Shown: positions 1 to 12,899, counted from the first letter of the stretch. The stretch: DNA of 64,000 bases from Tricholoma matsutake (GCA_026075535.2 AP026539.1:13516001-13580000); one strand, 5' to 3'. Notes: generated by a model from the sequence alone, not told the origin. Numbers and translations are program-made.

Positions 1-317
1 ATATCCAAGGCGTCGAGGTCCAGAGTGGGCATACTTGTTGGTGGCAAATTTGGCAAGTTTACTGATGAGCTGCCTGAATATTCCATAAGACGCGAAAATT
101 GATCAACAAATGTGGTCACGTGAATTTTGAATATGGAAGTTGAAAATTTATTGACGCTATCAACTGAATCCACCCTAAGTACAAACAGTTTTATCATGTC
201 TTCTCAGCACACTGAATCCATGGAGCGCACCCTCAATACATTTTTGGATGGTACTCGGATGACCGTGGATTCGAAATCCATGTTGGGCAAGTTGGTGCAT
301 GATTTTTATTATGTCCT

Positions 318-1994
318 ATGAATCTTTCTAAGAAGGCTTTGAAGTTGGATTATAGGCAAAAGGTGTTGGTGAAGGAAGCGGCAATGATGCCGTTCCTCAA
401 ACATGTGTTGAAAGTACTCCATCAGTGGGATAAGTCTGGCCCAACGCCTTGGGAATCTATTGACTGGAGTATATATATTTGTCAACCTTCGCCCATCGCT
501 GCGCCAAGCAGCACTCTCCCAGCCATGCACGTTACGCTCCAAATCCCCACCACGGCTATGCCACCCATCGTTGCTCCCGGTTCTGCAGCCACATCACTCA
601 TCGCCATGTCCGCACCTGTTCCCACCACTGCAATGCCAGAGGCTCAGACCAACCAAACAGAAGCAGCTGCAAGAGCCCAGAGCAAGGGCAAGGGCAAGGG
701 CAAGGAAAAGAAGGTTGTAGAACACCTGGCTCCACCTCAGTTGAAACGCTGAAAGGTGTCGCCACAGCTGGTGCTGCCTGAAATGGAGGACAGCAATGTC
801 ACAAAAGAGCCACCATTCATCCACGCCAACCTGCCAATCATGATGGCTACTCCTGCTCTACCTGAAGACAATATATGGACGTCCATTGTGGAACCGCCCA
901 CTGCTCTGTGCAACACCTGCAGTTTGAGGGGCCTGACAACCTGCCGAATGATGGGCATCCAGATTGCTTGCATGACGTGCCACAAGGGCAAGACGAAATG
1001 CTCATATACAGCATCATGTACAGCATGGCAAGATGAATTGATAGCGGCAGGGGAGCTCAAGGGGAGAAAAAACGTTGTTGGGAAGAAAAAGGTGATGGCA
1101 GAGGAAAGTGAACGACCGAGAATGGCGCCGAAGAGAAAACACCGGGCAGCAGACACCACCGGTGAGTCAGATGAGTACATCCCCATCACGCCAGCCCCCA
1201 TCCCCTCAACTTCACGCATCTCTGACCATATACCAACCCCAGAGCCTGTCCTGTCAACAAGCCTCACAATCCCCCAATCCATCGACACCATGCTTCCTGC
1301 ACCACCGCCACCAGGTCGTGTCACCCATCCCAATCACATGCCCACCATCAGTGGTTTACAACGGGAGCTCCAAGACCTCCACATGCTCGTATCGGTCTTG
1401 GCAGAAAATCAAGGGAAATTGGATAAGGAAAGCCTCATGTTGTGTGGATACATGGAAGTTTTGAACACGTTGAAGGAAAAGATGACAGTGAGCATTCCAG
1501 CATTGGAGGCTGAGATGGGTGAGTTGAGAGAAAAGGTGCTGGTGAGCATTCCGGTGCTGGAGGCTGAGATGAAGGGGTTGAGGAATGGGATGGAGTTGGA
1601 GAAGATGAAGCAGGAGGTTTTCATGTTGTGTGGTCAATTGGCGGCGATGAACAAGCAGCTGGCCGAATTGGAGAACAAGGGAAGCTTCGAGGAGGAATCA
1701 GAAGACGAAGATCTACGGAATGCAGATGCCATGGTGCCGTTGACGATCCATCTCCCAAAGTCATCAATGTTCATCAATCCAGCCCATTTGCGTGAATCCA
1801 TTCGCTCCCCACCATCGCCTGTTCCCATTATTATGACCACAGCTACATCAGTGATCCCTGACACCAGTTCTTTCACCAACGCAGCTGCAACTTCTACCTC
1901 CCCGGATCCAACATCAACATGCACTGCACAAATGTCCCCCCTCCTGCCTGATACCACTGTCTCAATTCCAAAAACATCAACACCCCCAGCATAA
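318..1994 (+). pseudogene. Cysteine-cluster and coiled-coil protein, split by one in-frame TGA
   Basis: The frame is open from 318 to a TGA at 750-752 and then, in the same frame, from 753 to 1994. The second part carries a cysteine cluster near its residues 52-82 (spacing C-x2-C-x7-C-x8-C-x2-C-x6-C, with the basic stretch CHKGKTKC), like zinc-cluster proteins common in Agaricomycete genomes. An acidic and proline-rich linker follows, then a coiled-coil stretch (about residues 205-320) with two tandem copies of a roughly 20-residue unit built on VSIPxLEAEM, and a Ser/Thr/Pro-rich tail. The TGA lies in KR-TGA-KVSPQ, where CGA (Arg) would fit. A further open stretch in another frame (127-321) may be an earlier part of the same gene after a frame change. 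Function unknown; DNA binding is only an inference from the cysteine cluster. An intron removing the stop is possible, but I see no good splice pair. Confidence 0.55.
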
Positions 1995-2149
1995 TTCTAT
2001 GTTGGATAAAAATTAACAATATTTTTTATACTACACCTATTTGTGTATATATTTTGATCAATATATGCATAGTTGCTTCATTAATAGATGGAGCATAAGG
2101 TATATATTGAATTCATCATGCTGTAGGAATGTGGAAGGAGGCTACAAGG

Positions 2150-3690
2150 ATAGATACAACAAACGTACATTGAAGTGACCGACGCTGGTAGTGATAAAGT
2201 CGCCAGCGGCCATAAGCATAACAGTGGAGCTAAGCAAATGACCGGTGCCAGTTACTGTATGAGCTAAGAAAATGCGCATGGGCCCATCCTAACATAATGC
2301 AGGGAAATGGGCCCATATGAATGATACGCCGGATGGAATGATCAGGTGGGCCCATTACAGTAAAAGGAAAACAGTATCGGCCCACACAACTTCAGTGCAT
2401 CTCTCGGTGCCAGAAAACATAAAGTCAGTGCAGGCAATTCACATAGCTCTTAAAAGATTTGTATTGTAATAGCAGCAGTAATTCAAGTCCTGTACGCTAT
2501 AGTTGGGGGGGCCCATACTGTTTTAAGTCATCTATTTAGGAAAAGATAAAGTGGGTGCCAGTCATGCACATAGTTCTTAAAAGACTTGTATGCTAATCGC
2601 GGCCAGTGTGCACTAGAACATGGATAAACAAAGGAATGGTGACATGCTGTATGCTGTAGGGATGTGGGAGGATAAGGATATATGCAAAATCAGTACATTG
2701 TAGTGACTGGTGCCGGTAGTGAAAAGTGCCTGGTGCCAGGAGTGAAAAGGTGACCGGCGCCAGTAGTGATAAAGTCGACAGTCCAAGAAAATGATGCCCA
2801 ACTTCAGAAGGACAGGAAATTGTTGGCTTACTGGGAGGATGTGCAGAATCAGGTTAGGGAGCACCTTGACACTTAACAAGTCATCTATGTAGGAAAAGAT
2901 AAACATTGTAGCGACCGGCACCGGTAGTGATAAAGTCACTTGTGGTGATAAGCATCCAAGGTCAAGAGCTAAGTGAATGACTGGCACCAGTTATTGTAGA
3001 ACCCCATGAGCTACAAAAATGCGTATGGGCCCATCCTAACATAATACATGGAAATGGGCCCATATGAATGATACACTCGATGGAATGATTGGGTGGGCCC
3101 ATGACAGTAAAAGGAAAACAGTATGGGCCCACATGACTATAGCATACAGGACTTGAATTACTGCTGTTATTACAAATCATAAAGAATATATCCTAAAACA
3201 GTACATTGTAGTGACCGGCGCTGGTAGGGAGATACACAGGCAAGTATGAGAAGAGAACAATCATTAGTCAAAGACAGTTAGTAATGTGCAATGAGAGTAG
3301 ACATAGATTAATCCTGACACCAGCCAGACAGCAACTGTCACTTGTGTGGCAGTCAGCTATTTCCTAACAGGATGTCTCGGCACTGGAAAACATAAAGTCG
3401 GCACCCGACATGGTGTAGTGATAATGTTACCAAGGGCAATAAGCATACAAGTTCAGAGCTAAGCAAATGACTGGTGCCATGATCAGCAACGGTCACTGTA
3501 CATGACCTAAGGAAATGTCTATGGGACCTTCTCATAAAAGAATCTATACACAAACAGTACTTTGTAGGGACCAGTGATAGTAGTGACAATGGTGGTGATA
3601 ATGCACCAGCACTTAGGGGCACATAGTTTGAAGAATATATGCATGGTTATTTCATTAGTAGATGAAATATATAAGGGATCTATTGAATGT
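2150..3690. repeat. Left inverted-repeat field with GC palindromes
   Basis: This non-coding stretch has many copies of a palindromic core of the type ACCGGCGCCGGT, often followed by AGTGATAAAG (for example near 2170, 2705, 2752, 2912 and 3212), mixed with GGGCCCA boxes (near 2280, 2307, 2348, 3027, 3054, 3094 and 3124). The part around 2960-3240 is found again in inverted orientation at 11270-11560; translated in the same frame, the two copies agree at about 64 of 72 residues although neither is a gene. The position outside the KDZ transposase gene suggests terminal and subterminal repeats of one large element. Exact ends and a target-site duplication could not be placed. Confidence 0.65.
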
Positions 3691-3755
3691 ATTGCATCCA
3701 TGGCAGCGCCAAAAAAAAACTACTCACCGAATGCGGTGATATCCAAAGGCATGGT

Positions 3756-5773
3756 TTATTGTGCATGTCGGTGTCTTAAGTCAAATGTATCCTGGGGGTC
3801 AGTGGATGCATCTCCACGAGCTTTTGGTCTTGGCTTTGGACGGAGGCCGGGATCCATTGTCACATTCATCACTTCGACATCAGTGTTGCTGGGCTTTGAT
3901 TTTTTAGGCCGCCGGCCATGACTATTGTGGTCATTCGACTGTGCTCTTTTCAACTTTCCCTTGCTTCCTTCCGCTGGTGTACTTGTTCCAGCATCCTGTG
4001 TTGTAGTCACTTCATTGGTCTTGCGAGCATGGGATCTTGATCGTGTTTTCATCCAACGCTTTCTGTGGTCAGGGATTACACTATCAGTTGAAGCAACTGA
4101 TGTTGCCTCAGGGATGGTATCCATCAGTAATGAAGCTAGTGTCATGTTCTGGTGAGAATTTTGACCTTGCTGAATGGCCAGTCGGAGGGCAGGTGCAGTG
4201 GAATCATGGATACTACCATGTTCCATCCATGCAGGAACCGGACCATTCATTAAATGACCTAGCTAGCGTAGGTAGGTTCTGTCATGTCAACTCCTGTAGG
4301 ACCAGTCATCAAACCCATCATCGCTGGAATATTGTGATCCTCCACTGTTATGTATTGGCCAGGCGGAATGAGTGCCTTCTGGAGCATGGGATTGACCAAA
4401 AGGTCCCATTCCAGTGGCATCAGGTTTTCCGGTAGCAGTGGAGCTAACCCAGCGGCTTGCTGCTTTTTCTTTTGTTGTTTCAGTACTGGTGCACTCTCAC
4501 TTTCGGGTTGCTGTGTGGTGGCCTTGGGCCATTTGCCTTTTGTTTTCTTTTTGGTTTGTTTGCACTTCGGCAGATTGCGTGGAGCTGCTGTCGTTCCTTC
4601 GGTCTCCATGTCATCCAAGTCTGTAAGTTCTTGTATACATCCTTTCAATGTATGCCCATAAAACTTGTTTTTGGTAATTCAAAAACTGGGCATTGTTGCC
4701 ATGGCGGATAAGGCAGTTCACCGGTAGCAGTGGCTGTCCCTTCACTCCAGTCTCCAGGATTTGTTTAGGCTTTGCCCCACCAGCAGGTCATATCACTGAT
4801 TTCTCCTCTTCATCAGCGGTGAGATATTCCTCGATGTATGCCTCAAACATGTCTGCAATAGGCTTTTCATGCCACCCAGGTTCATCGGCGATGAAATTTG
4901 GCTTATTGTTGCCTAGAAAGCTATTTGTTTCAAACCTACAAATTCTTCATTAGTCGCCGTTAAATGCCAGGTGAATGGACATACACGCTCCACTTCCTCT
5001 TGCCTGCTGGATTTACCCATCCACCCAACACAACCATTCGAACCCCAAGTTCAAGGTACATCAAATTTTGAAATTCATTCATACACTTTGTGAGCGTTTT
5101 CTTGGCATCCCTAAGATCAATTCAGCCAAGTTACTGAATTACGGGTGATACACATACTTTTGCCGAACAGCCGACGGTGGGCCGGTATTCATCCATTGTT
5201 GCTGAAGTGCCTCAATCTTTGTGTTTTCCTTTGAATCATTGGAGATTCTTTTGTTGACCTTGGCATATATTCGGCCATCCAGTCCAGTCGTCCTTTCTCC
5301 AGTTCTGGAGCCTCCTGTCCAATCACCGCCTGTATTTCTGACCCATACAGGTGGATAATTACTTTGTGCTGTGGAGGGACCTTGCCGACTGCCACCTTTG
5401 GTGGTTTGCGAGCATTTTGTCTGTACCAAGCTCTAATATGCTGATAATCATGTTTGTCAAAGAGCAGAATATACATCAAGGGCTTATTGCTCACTTCCTG
5501 CAGGCCATCCATTGGAGGTTTAACAGGTAAATTAAATAAGTCCATCATGGCACCTTGTAAGGTTAGTTGTTGCACTTTGCGGTTTTTTGCTGTCTTCCAG
5601 TCATCCACTCGTTGCCATAGCACATTCAGTTCCACTGGTGACCACTTATGGGCAACTGGTTGAAATTCCGCATGCTCGTCAGTCTGATTTCCATCATCTG
5701 AGCTAGAACTTGAAGGACAGCTGCCAAAGTCTTCCCCGCTTTGATCAGCATCCTCAGCAGACATGATAGTCAA
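3756..5773 (-). pseudogene. Unrecognised passenger gene inside the KDZ repeat pair
   Basis: I do not recognise the family. The start at 5773 opens an acidic, serine-rich leader, followed by a globular-looking stretch (WSPVELNVLWQRVDDW ... HIRAWYRQNARKPPKVAVG). The frame shifts by one base near 5268 and continues as a lysine-rich helix to about 5150. Later parts lie at 5115-4970 (with the motif RMVVLGGWVNP), 4920-4690, 4648-4259 (lysine- and glutamine-rich, then proline-rich) and 4250-3756 (low-complexity, basic, with RRPKKSK). A TGA at 4788-4790 stands where CGA would keep the frame. The gene lies just beyond the 3' end of the KDZ transposase gene, on the same strand, between the two inverted repeats, so it is probably cargo of the element. 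It is broken by at least one stop and two frame changes. Exon joins are approximate. Confidence 0.5.
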
Positions 5774-6833
5774 TGTGGACGCAGTAGACAGGTTGTGCTG
5801 GCAAATACATTAGGTACCTTGATATTGCATAGACTGTCCCTGAGGACTATTTACAGGTCATATTTCAGCCTCAATATACCCTAATATACCCACGACTTTG
5901 CTCGGTACACCTTTAATCCTCTTGCCACACCTTAATATATCACAATGTCCCTGAGCAGAACAGCGAGTAGTGGAGTATTATTAGCTGGGTGGTCTGCCAA
6001 TTATTTAGAATTTTATAAAAAAAAGGTAAGATTAGTAAACCATCATTTGTTGTCTTCAGTCATGGCTCCAATTGAGCCATTTGAGCCATTTGAGCCATTT
6101 GAGCCATTCACCGATAGATGGATGTGTTGTCAGTGGGGCTGCAATTACAATGTTGGTGGCAGGGTACATGCAGCAAGTATGGTCGAATATCACAAACGAC
6201 AAGCTAATTTACCTACGCTGCTGTTACACACTTCCACCACACCAGCACACCACACACATCGCCAACACAGCCACTGGTGACAGCATAGCCACCTATGGTG
6301 CATCACCAACTCACCAACAAATGTATGTGTTACAGTGAGTTACGACCACCCCATGCTACCAACACACTCCCATGGCACCGGCACAGCTACACACATCGCT
6401 GACACAATTACCCTCGCCGCCGGCACAGCCACAGGTGAATATGACAACAACACGCCGGCGATATGCATCCTGGCAACGGCACCATACATCTTTATTACCC
6501 TTCCATCCACATCCAGCAGCACCGACATTATCCTATTGATGCAGTATTTTCGTATTATGTGACTATGCCTGATGCGGCCTTCCCAAATCACACACTACAC
6601 TTGATGCGGCCTTTTACTTGCACGGTTGATCTTTTTCTTATATATTACTTATTTTTTATTCCTTAACCTTCGTGCCTACTTCCATGCAATGAAGGTATAG
6701 TAACTTCCAGTTCTTTTAATTGTAGTAACTTATGGTTCCTACTTTCATCCAACGAAGATAATGTGATCCTGTCTTTCCCGTAAACATAAGTCTAGTGTAG
6801 GCTGCAAAACACGGCATCCTTCCAATTACCTGG
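5774..6833. other. No gene seen; short tandem repeat inside
   Basis: Between the passenger gene and the KDZ gene I see only short open frames with low-complexity His/Thr-rich translations. A 9-bp unit, TTGAGCCAT, is repeated four times at 6072-6107. Runs of CA-, AC- and CC-rich sequence at 6200-6480 look like degenerate simple sequence. Confidence 0.5.
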
Positions 6834-9800
6834 CTACTCAAAACCCCAGACATTTCCTACCCGTGGATGAATGGCTTTGAAAATATGCACGGAGGAAGTG
6901 GCCATCCTTTTCCAGTTTGCCGCCTGACGTTTGGTAAATGCCACAGCTCCCAGCAAGGTCTGAGTCTCCAAGCAGTTAACCCAGACCTCTGCTCTGTGAA
7001 GAAAATAACGTGGGATCCAAGCCATTTCATGACTAGTAATTGATAACTCCTCCGACCATCTATCATGTTTGGCATTCACCTGCAACCAGTGCACCCTGTA
7101 GACTAAATAATAGTGAAGTCGCTCATTAAAGTGAATTGAGGTGTACTTACATTCTTTCATCATTTCACTTGCCTCGACATCCGCTTGGACATTAATGGTC
7201 CAAAACCATGGCAATGGTTCATCCTGTCTCCGGCTTCCACCCTCAGCATTGCCAGTACCACCCCTCACCACGGCAGTTGAAATCTTGAGTTTGTCCCGGC
7301 GCAATACCTGATACTTGGACTGCATCTCAGGTGAACATCCCAATGATACCATTGCAGCCCTCGCAGCATTGTATACCTGATGATGTGCTTGAACCCGGCA
7401 GCTAATAGCATGCACCTTTGACCAAGCCCTTCCCTTTTTGTTCTTGGAGGTGGTGAGACGTAAATTCTTTCTGAATAAGAAAGATTTCTCACCGAGGGCC
7501 ATTCTAACGCCCTGGAGCTCATCGTTTGCTTGTCCTTCCCTCAATCTCAACTCTTTCTCAGCAAGGGAATCCAAACCAAGCTGAGTAATTTGTGGAAAGC
7601 CAAATGTAGAGGGAAGAGGTAATGGGCGTGTTTCAGCAGTATGGACTGCTGCCACCGGGGGCCTTGTAGTAAATGGGTTGCTTTGATCATCGTCATCCGA
7701 GTTAGTCTGGTAATCGGGAGCTTGTGATGGGAGTACTGGTCTTGGTGGCGAGTCATTAAGCTTTTGCAGTGTATCCAATGTGTCATTGTTCACAAATTGT
7801 TCTGATTTTTAGCAATGAAGGAATCCACTCTGGTATCAAGGTTTTGCCATTTTGTTGCAATCTTCAGCTTATCGGCCTTGGACAACACCGAACACTGTTG
7901 ACGTACAAAGGTCCAAAGAGCCAGTCTGATACTAGTTAGCATAGGAATATTTTGCAATGGCTGGATATGCACTGGGCTTCCTCAAGTTTGAGGCCAAGAG
8001 CAACCCAGGTGGTTTCACCCTTTCCATCACCGGTTTCATCTTCATCCTCTAGAAGGTTCATTTGAAGGTCACTTCGTGTGACCACTACCTGACCAGGGTT
8101 TATATCATAGATGTCCATTGCTTCTGGATCGGTTAGACATGTTGCCTGAGAGTGTTTTTCCAATTCTTTCCAGGTTGCAATCTCCTCAGGGTCTGAGTTT
8201 GCCATGTACTGCAATAGGTCCACCTGACTTTCCTCCTCACCTGCCACAGTGGCTCTATATCAGCGGGCGGTGGTAACCACTACATCTGGTTCCAAGTCAA
8301 TCTGGCACAAGGTACAAACATGTATTCACCTATGTCCTGCATTTTTTTGAAGTTGGAATCCCCCATATGATCATCCAAGGTTTCAATCCATCCAGAAATA
8401 GTAGCATTTTGGGTACTAGGTGAGATTCCATTCAACACTGACCACAATGATTCAAAAATTTCTCCATCCACTTGTCCAGCACCGGGAATGAAACTCGGTG
8501 AAAAGCGTGAGAAACATTGCCAGACATGGCCACCGACATGGAAAAGACCAATACCATGCAGAATGGCGATGCCGAGTGGTAGCTGGATATACTGACTCTC
8601 CTCCATCCAAAGTCTGAGCCTCTTCCAATACTGGCACATTATATCATAAATCAAAATGATTTTCTTGAGTCTGGTGATATTAGTGTTTCTCAAGGCTTCA
8701 GATAAAGAATAGTCCATGTTTGCTTGTCTAGAAAACATTACACAATGTCTCTCAAAATGTGAAGATATCTCACCTTTCCCCTTTTTGGAAGTCAACCACT
8801 GCACTGGGGCCAAAGCAACCATGATGGCCACAAGCAGTTGCACTGACACCAGTTACATCAAGACCCTTGTATTTGATGAAGCAGTCATTTACTGCATGAT
8901 GCTCATTGCAGGTCGGTTTCTAATTTGGAGTTAGTAAATATGCTGAAAGTCTTTCAGTTATCTTACCTCTGTGACTTCCTTAGCAATGGCGAGGTGTGCT
9001 TTGTAGCGATTCGGCTCGGTCATGAAAAAATCACCATGACTGAGCTTAATATCACAGTGAGCATTTTTGTGCTTCTGATGAACAGCAGTGAAGTTTCCAT
9101 CCATGACAAAAGTCCGAGTGTATGCCATTCTGAGGTAAGATTACATTAAATACATTCCAATTCATGCGATTTGACTTACTGGTCAGGATCCTTGGTCCAA
9201 TTTTCTGGCAGATTGACACCAGGCTGAGGACATGCAGCACAGAATGTTGGGATGTCAGTCACACCATGCATTGCAGCCGCTGATGAGCTGCTGGCACTGG
9301 ACTGTGATTCTCCCCAGCGGCCTCTCCACTTCAAATGTTTCAACATTTGCCATAGCCGGCTTGCCCTGAGAAGCTCCCTGTATCAATCCTCAAGTACCAA
9401 TGTCAGAGATATTGACAACTGTAGTATATCAATCATACCTCCACGGCACTAGCAAATAAGGGTGAAGTCATGCGCCGGAGCTTCTGGTAGTATTGATAGG
9501 CTGAAGATTTACATTCCAGATTGGACAATCACGCATCATTGAGGACTTTAAATGTGAATGTGGTCTTGATATTTTTGTAGCTGACTGGGAAAAGCCCCGA
9601 TTGCAACAAGTGATTTTCCTGCTCTTGACAGGAATTAGGGCACTTACACCACTTGACCCACATACGATGTACACTGGAAACATCAATTACTGTCAATTTG
9701 TGACAATCCATCAGCGTTGGGAAAGTTGTGGGACCAAGGTCATAAACACTGGTAAACCTTTTCATCTCCTTGACAATGTTGTTGGTTCCATCACCTTCTG

Positions 9801-10490
9801 TTGCATCATCCAAATCATCTTCATAATTGTCGGCCTCTTGTCCAACCACATCTGGCACCGATGGGTGAAAGTAACTTGGGCAGGATGCACCATTGTGACC
9901 GAGATGTAAAACTAACCCGACTTGGAACAACCAAGCTGGTTCAAAATAGAAACCTGTCCAGTGGTTGATGCGGTGAAATGGGTTAGAAGCATGGTTATCA
10001 TGGCAGCAGTCAGTACAGAACATGGGATTGAAAAGACAGTCTCGGCATCACCAGGTAGCAGCATCATCCCCACACAAATTGCATTTCATGCAATCAGGTA
10101 CTTCATTGGATAGTAGTGCTTCCAAATACATGGCCTTTTTAGGCCACCATTCTTCAATGTAATCTTGAGGTGTCTGAGGGTAATATTAGCATAGTAAATG
10201 TGGTAGCCATAATAAGTCACCTTTGAAGAGGGGGGATCAAGATCTGCAATGAAATTTAGAGCGTGATGCTCAATTGGTTCATTGGACATCAGAGATGTTA
10301 TATTGGTGTTGGATGTGGTCGCCGATCCTGACACTGGTGCACCTATCTTGGCCTTCTTATGCCTTGGAGTTGACTGAGGACTTTGCCGAACTGGTACAAG
10401 GCGATCCCTGGGTCCCCGAGATGTCTGGGAGTGAACAACAGTCATCTGGGTGATTCTTCCAATGATGGTGTGAGTGTGTCCTCTAGGCAT
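6834..10490 (-). pseudogene. KDZ (Kyakuja-Dileera-Zisupton) transposase gene
   Basis: Transposase of the KDZ class, a cut-and-paste DNA transposase with an RNase H-like fold. Exons read as 10490-10221, 10173-9439, 9388-9180, 9129-8967, 8919-8774 and 8727 to about 8320; joins after that are uncertain, ending with 7793-6834. The second exon has the KDZ-associated CxC2 cysteine cluster (CNLCGDD, CRDC, MFCTDCC) followed by NPFHRINHWTG and LGHNG. Then come VMDGNF, DVTGVSATACGHHGCF, KGERQANMDYS across a splice, YDIMCQY, HVGGHVWQCF, GAGQVDGEIFESLW and LDDHMGDSNFKK, all in the order expected for the transposase core. The last exon has the typical tail LREGQANDELQGVR. Introns are 46-51 nt. Three TGA codons (10048-10050, 9529-9531, 9383-9385) fall where the family has Arg, as in LNDA-TGA-LSNLEC and D-TGA-YRELLR. 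Otherwise well preserved, so inactivated fairly recently. Confidence 0.9.
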
Positions 10491-10709
10491 GATGGTTTGT
10501 AGAGCGATGTAAAATTATGAACAAGCATCTCCAGGATTATATAGGCACTGTAGGCAGTGAGGAAACATGGCAACATGGCGATGTAAATGACAATGGTACC
10601 ATGTAGAGGTTACTATGGGACTGTTCTACACAGCATACTAACATGTTACCTAGGTCATACTCACAAAGCTACTGTCGATGTTTCCAATGTAAAATTACAC
10701 CGGCGGTGT

Positions 10710-11620
10710 TTGTGATACCCATTGGTCAATAGTTTCTTACTTTTACAGCATGTCATTGTGTTTCGTTATCAGTGACCACCGGCGGCGATTAGTGTACAAG
10801 TCTAAGAGCTATGGGAATGATCAGCGCGACATTGTCTTCTCTGGCGCCCATCACTCCAATGTACTGTTTTAGCATATATTCTGCACTGGTCATTTGCTTT
10901 GCTCTTGACTTGGATGCTTATTGCCACCAGTGACTTTATCACTACTGGCGCCGGTCACTGCAATGTACTGATTTTGCATATATCCTTATCCTCCCACATT
11001 CCTACATCATACAGCATGTCACCATTCCTGCATTTGTTATCCATATTGTAGTGCAAAGTGGCTGCAATTAGTATACAAGTCTTTTAAGAGCTATGTGGAT
11101 GACCAGTGCTGCCTTTACCTTTTCCGGCGCCGAGAGATACAGTTCGGAAATAGCTGACTGCCACACAAGTGACAGTTGCTTTCCGGCCAGTGTCAGGATT
11201 AATCTATGTCTACTCTCATTGCACATTACTACTGTCTTTGACTAATGATTGTTCTCTTCTGTTATGTGCCTGTGTATCTCCCTACCGGCGCCGGTCACTA
11301 CAATGTACTGTTGTAGGATATATTCTTTATGATTTGTAATAACAGCAGTAATTCAAGTCCTGTACACTATAGTCATGTGGGCCCATACTGTTTTCCTTTT
11401 ACTGTCATGGGCCCACCCAATCATTCCATCAAGCGTATCATTTGTATGGGCACATTTCCCTGTATTATTTTAGGATGGGCCCATACACATTTTCGTAGCT
11501 CATGGGGTTCTACAATAACCGGCGCTGGTCATTCACTTAGCTCTTGACCTTGGATGCTTATCGCCACAAGTGACTTTATCACTACTGGCGCCGGTCACTA
11601 CAATGTTTATCTTTGTATCG
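10710..11620. repeat. Right inverted-repeat field with GC palindromes
   Basis: Inverted counterpart of the repeat field at 2150-3690. Copies of ACTGGCGCCGGTCAC or close variants occur near 10950, 11282 and 11585, and GGGCCCA boxes near 11379, 11409 and 11474. The block at 11329-11547 mirrors 3180-2962. It lies upstream of the KDZ transposase start, as expected for the other end of the element. Confidence 0.65.
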
Positions 11621-11661
11621 CTGGAATGTATTCTAGTTCCAGAAAATCTTTGCCCTCAGGA

Positions 11662-12207
11662 TCATTGTGTTCCGAGCACCCCAAAGTCCCATCCTGTACT
11701 ATCTTTATGGTTTCCATGACAAGCAGGGGAGTGTATGGAGCACTGCCACCCATAGAGGCATAAATTCCGGTGGCCATCAAGAATTCCTTCTAAGTTGGTA
11801 TTGGTGATCAGATAATTGGCAATCACAATATGTTCACTTACAGTCTCGAAAAATAGGCTAGACACCCACCCCAACCATGACTCTTCGTAGTCTTCATCAT
11901 TATCTACCGCAAGGATCCATGCAGTGATTGCAGCACAGAGACGTGATGTTCCATACAACAGCACTTCCTGCCCATGTGCTAGATCATTCCGTGCTGGTAG
12001 TAGTCCCGTAGTACTCTCTCGAATGCTGAGATCATGAGCTACCTGTTGAGCAGCGATGGCCTGCTCATGGAACTCAGTAGGTTTGACTGTAGGGTGAGGG
12101 TTCTCTAGGAAATCAGCATTCCTCTGATGCTCGACTTCTATTTGATTCAATGCGGTAGCAAATTCGCCAGCAGTAACAGGGTCAGGTTTATATGGCCAGC
12201 GAGGCAT
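11662..12207 (-). CDS. Small unrecognised ORF beside the KDZ repeat
   Basis: An open frame of 181 codons starting MPRWPYKPDPVTAGEF. The frame is open further upstream (to 12375), but that part is the translation of a repeat that occurs again at 12702-12838, so I chose the methionine at 12207. The protein has an N-terminal acidic/helical part (FATALNQIEVEHQRNADFLENP), a middle part with QVAHDLSIREST and TSRLCAAITAWILAV, and a hydrophobic stretch SSLFFETVSEHIVIANYLI. No catalytic motif or named domain is recognised. It lies just outside the inverted block, so it is either a second cargo gene of the KDZ element or an older neighbour. Codon content looks protein-like but the evidence is only an open frame. 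Confidence 0.35.
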   Translation of the reverse strand: MPRWPYKPDPVTAGEFATALNQIEVEHQRNADFLENPHPTVKPTEFHEQAIAAQQVAHDLSIRESTTGLLPARNDLAHGQEVLLYGTSRLCAAITAWILAVDNDEDYEESWLGWVSSLFFETVSEHIVIANYLITNTNLEGILDGHRNLCLYGWQCSIHSPACHGNHKDSTGWDFGVLGTQ

Positions 12208-12297
12208 GGATTCGAGGTTTGTATAGCAGGATATCATAACTTCAATGCAGTTGTAGATACAGAATGTTTGGACAATTAAGTAATCAATGGACAAAAT

Positions 12298-12838
12298 TAT
12301 CATCGGCGCTGGGAACAAGCACCAATGATAAGTCCGTATGGGCCAATGTCTATAGGAAAACCAGTGGTGGGCCAATACGATCGTTCCCTGTCAAATGGAA
12401 TCATCGCATGGGCCCATGTATATGTGGTAAGCAGTCCAAACTCTTAACTACACCCTCTGTCAAGTCAGTAAAATTGTGCGCTCATACCTCCGGATTCTGG
12501 CCCCAATATTGGGACATTTGTTTATATCTAACCATAATCTATAGCAGGACATCACATCAGTGTCTAAAACAATTGGCTAGTGTGGCATGTCCCAGCACCA
12601 CATGCATCCAACTGTATCTCCTTTGACCCAACGCCGTATGCATCCAACCACCGATACCTGCTGACCTGCTGCTGCACTTTTTCCTACCAAACCTACAATG
12701 ATCATCAGCACCGGGAACCAGCACCAATGATATGTCCATATAGGCCGATGTCTATAAGAAAACCAGTGGTGGGCCAATACGATTGTGCAGTATCACACAC
12801 ATTGCATGGGCCCATGTATATGTGGTAACATGTAGTAA
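12298..12838. repeat. Direct repeat pair of about 137 bp
   Basis: The stretch 12298-12435 recurs, diverged, at 12702-12838. Shared landmarks are GGGAAC, AGCACCAATGATA, AAAACCAGTGGTGGGCC and CATGGGCCCATGTATAT. The first copy begins with CATCGGCGCTGGGAAC, linking it to the GC-palindrome family. More GGGCCCA boxes follow near 12914, 12940 and 12966. Confidence 0.6.
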
Positions 12839-12899
12839 AATGATGACCATGCTAGCTGGTGCCGTGATTCAGATGTTGCTGCCGCTGAGAATTCTTCAG

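Noticed and set aside
2962..3180. ORF conserved at 2962-3180 and 11329-11547
   Set aside because: The similarity is at DNA level between two arms of an inverted repeat, and the frame has no codon signature; it is a repeat, not a gene.
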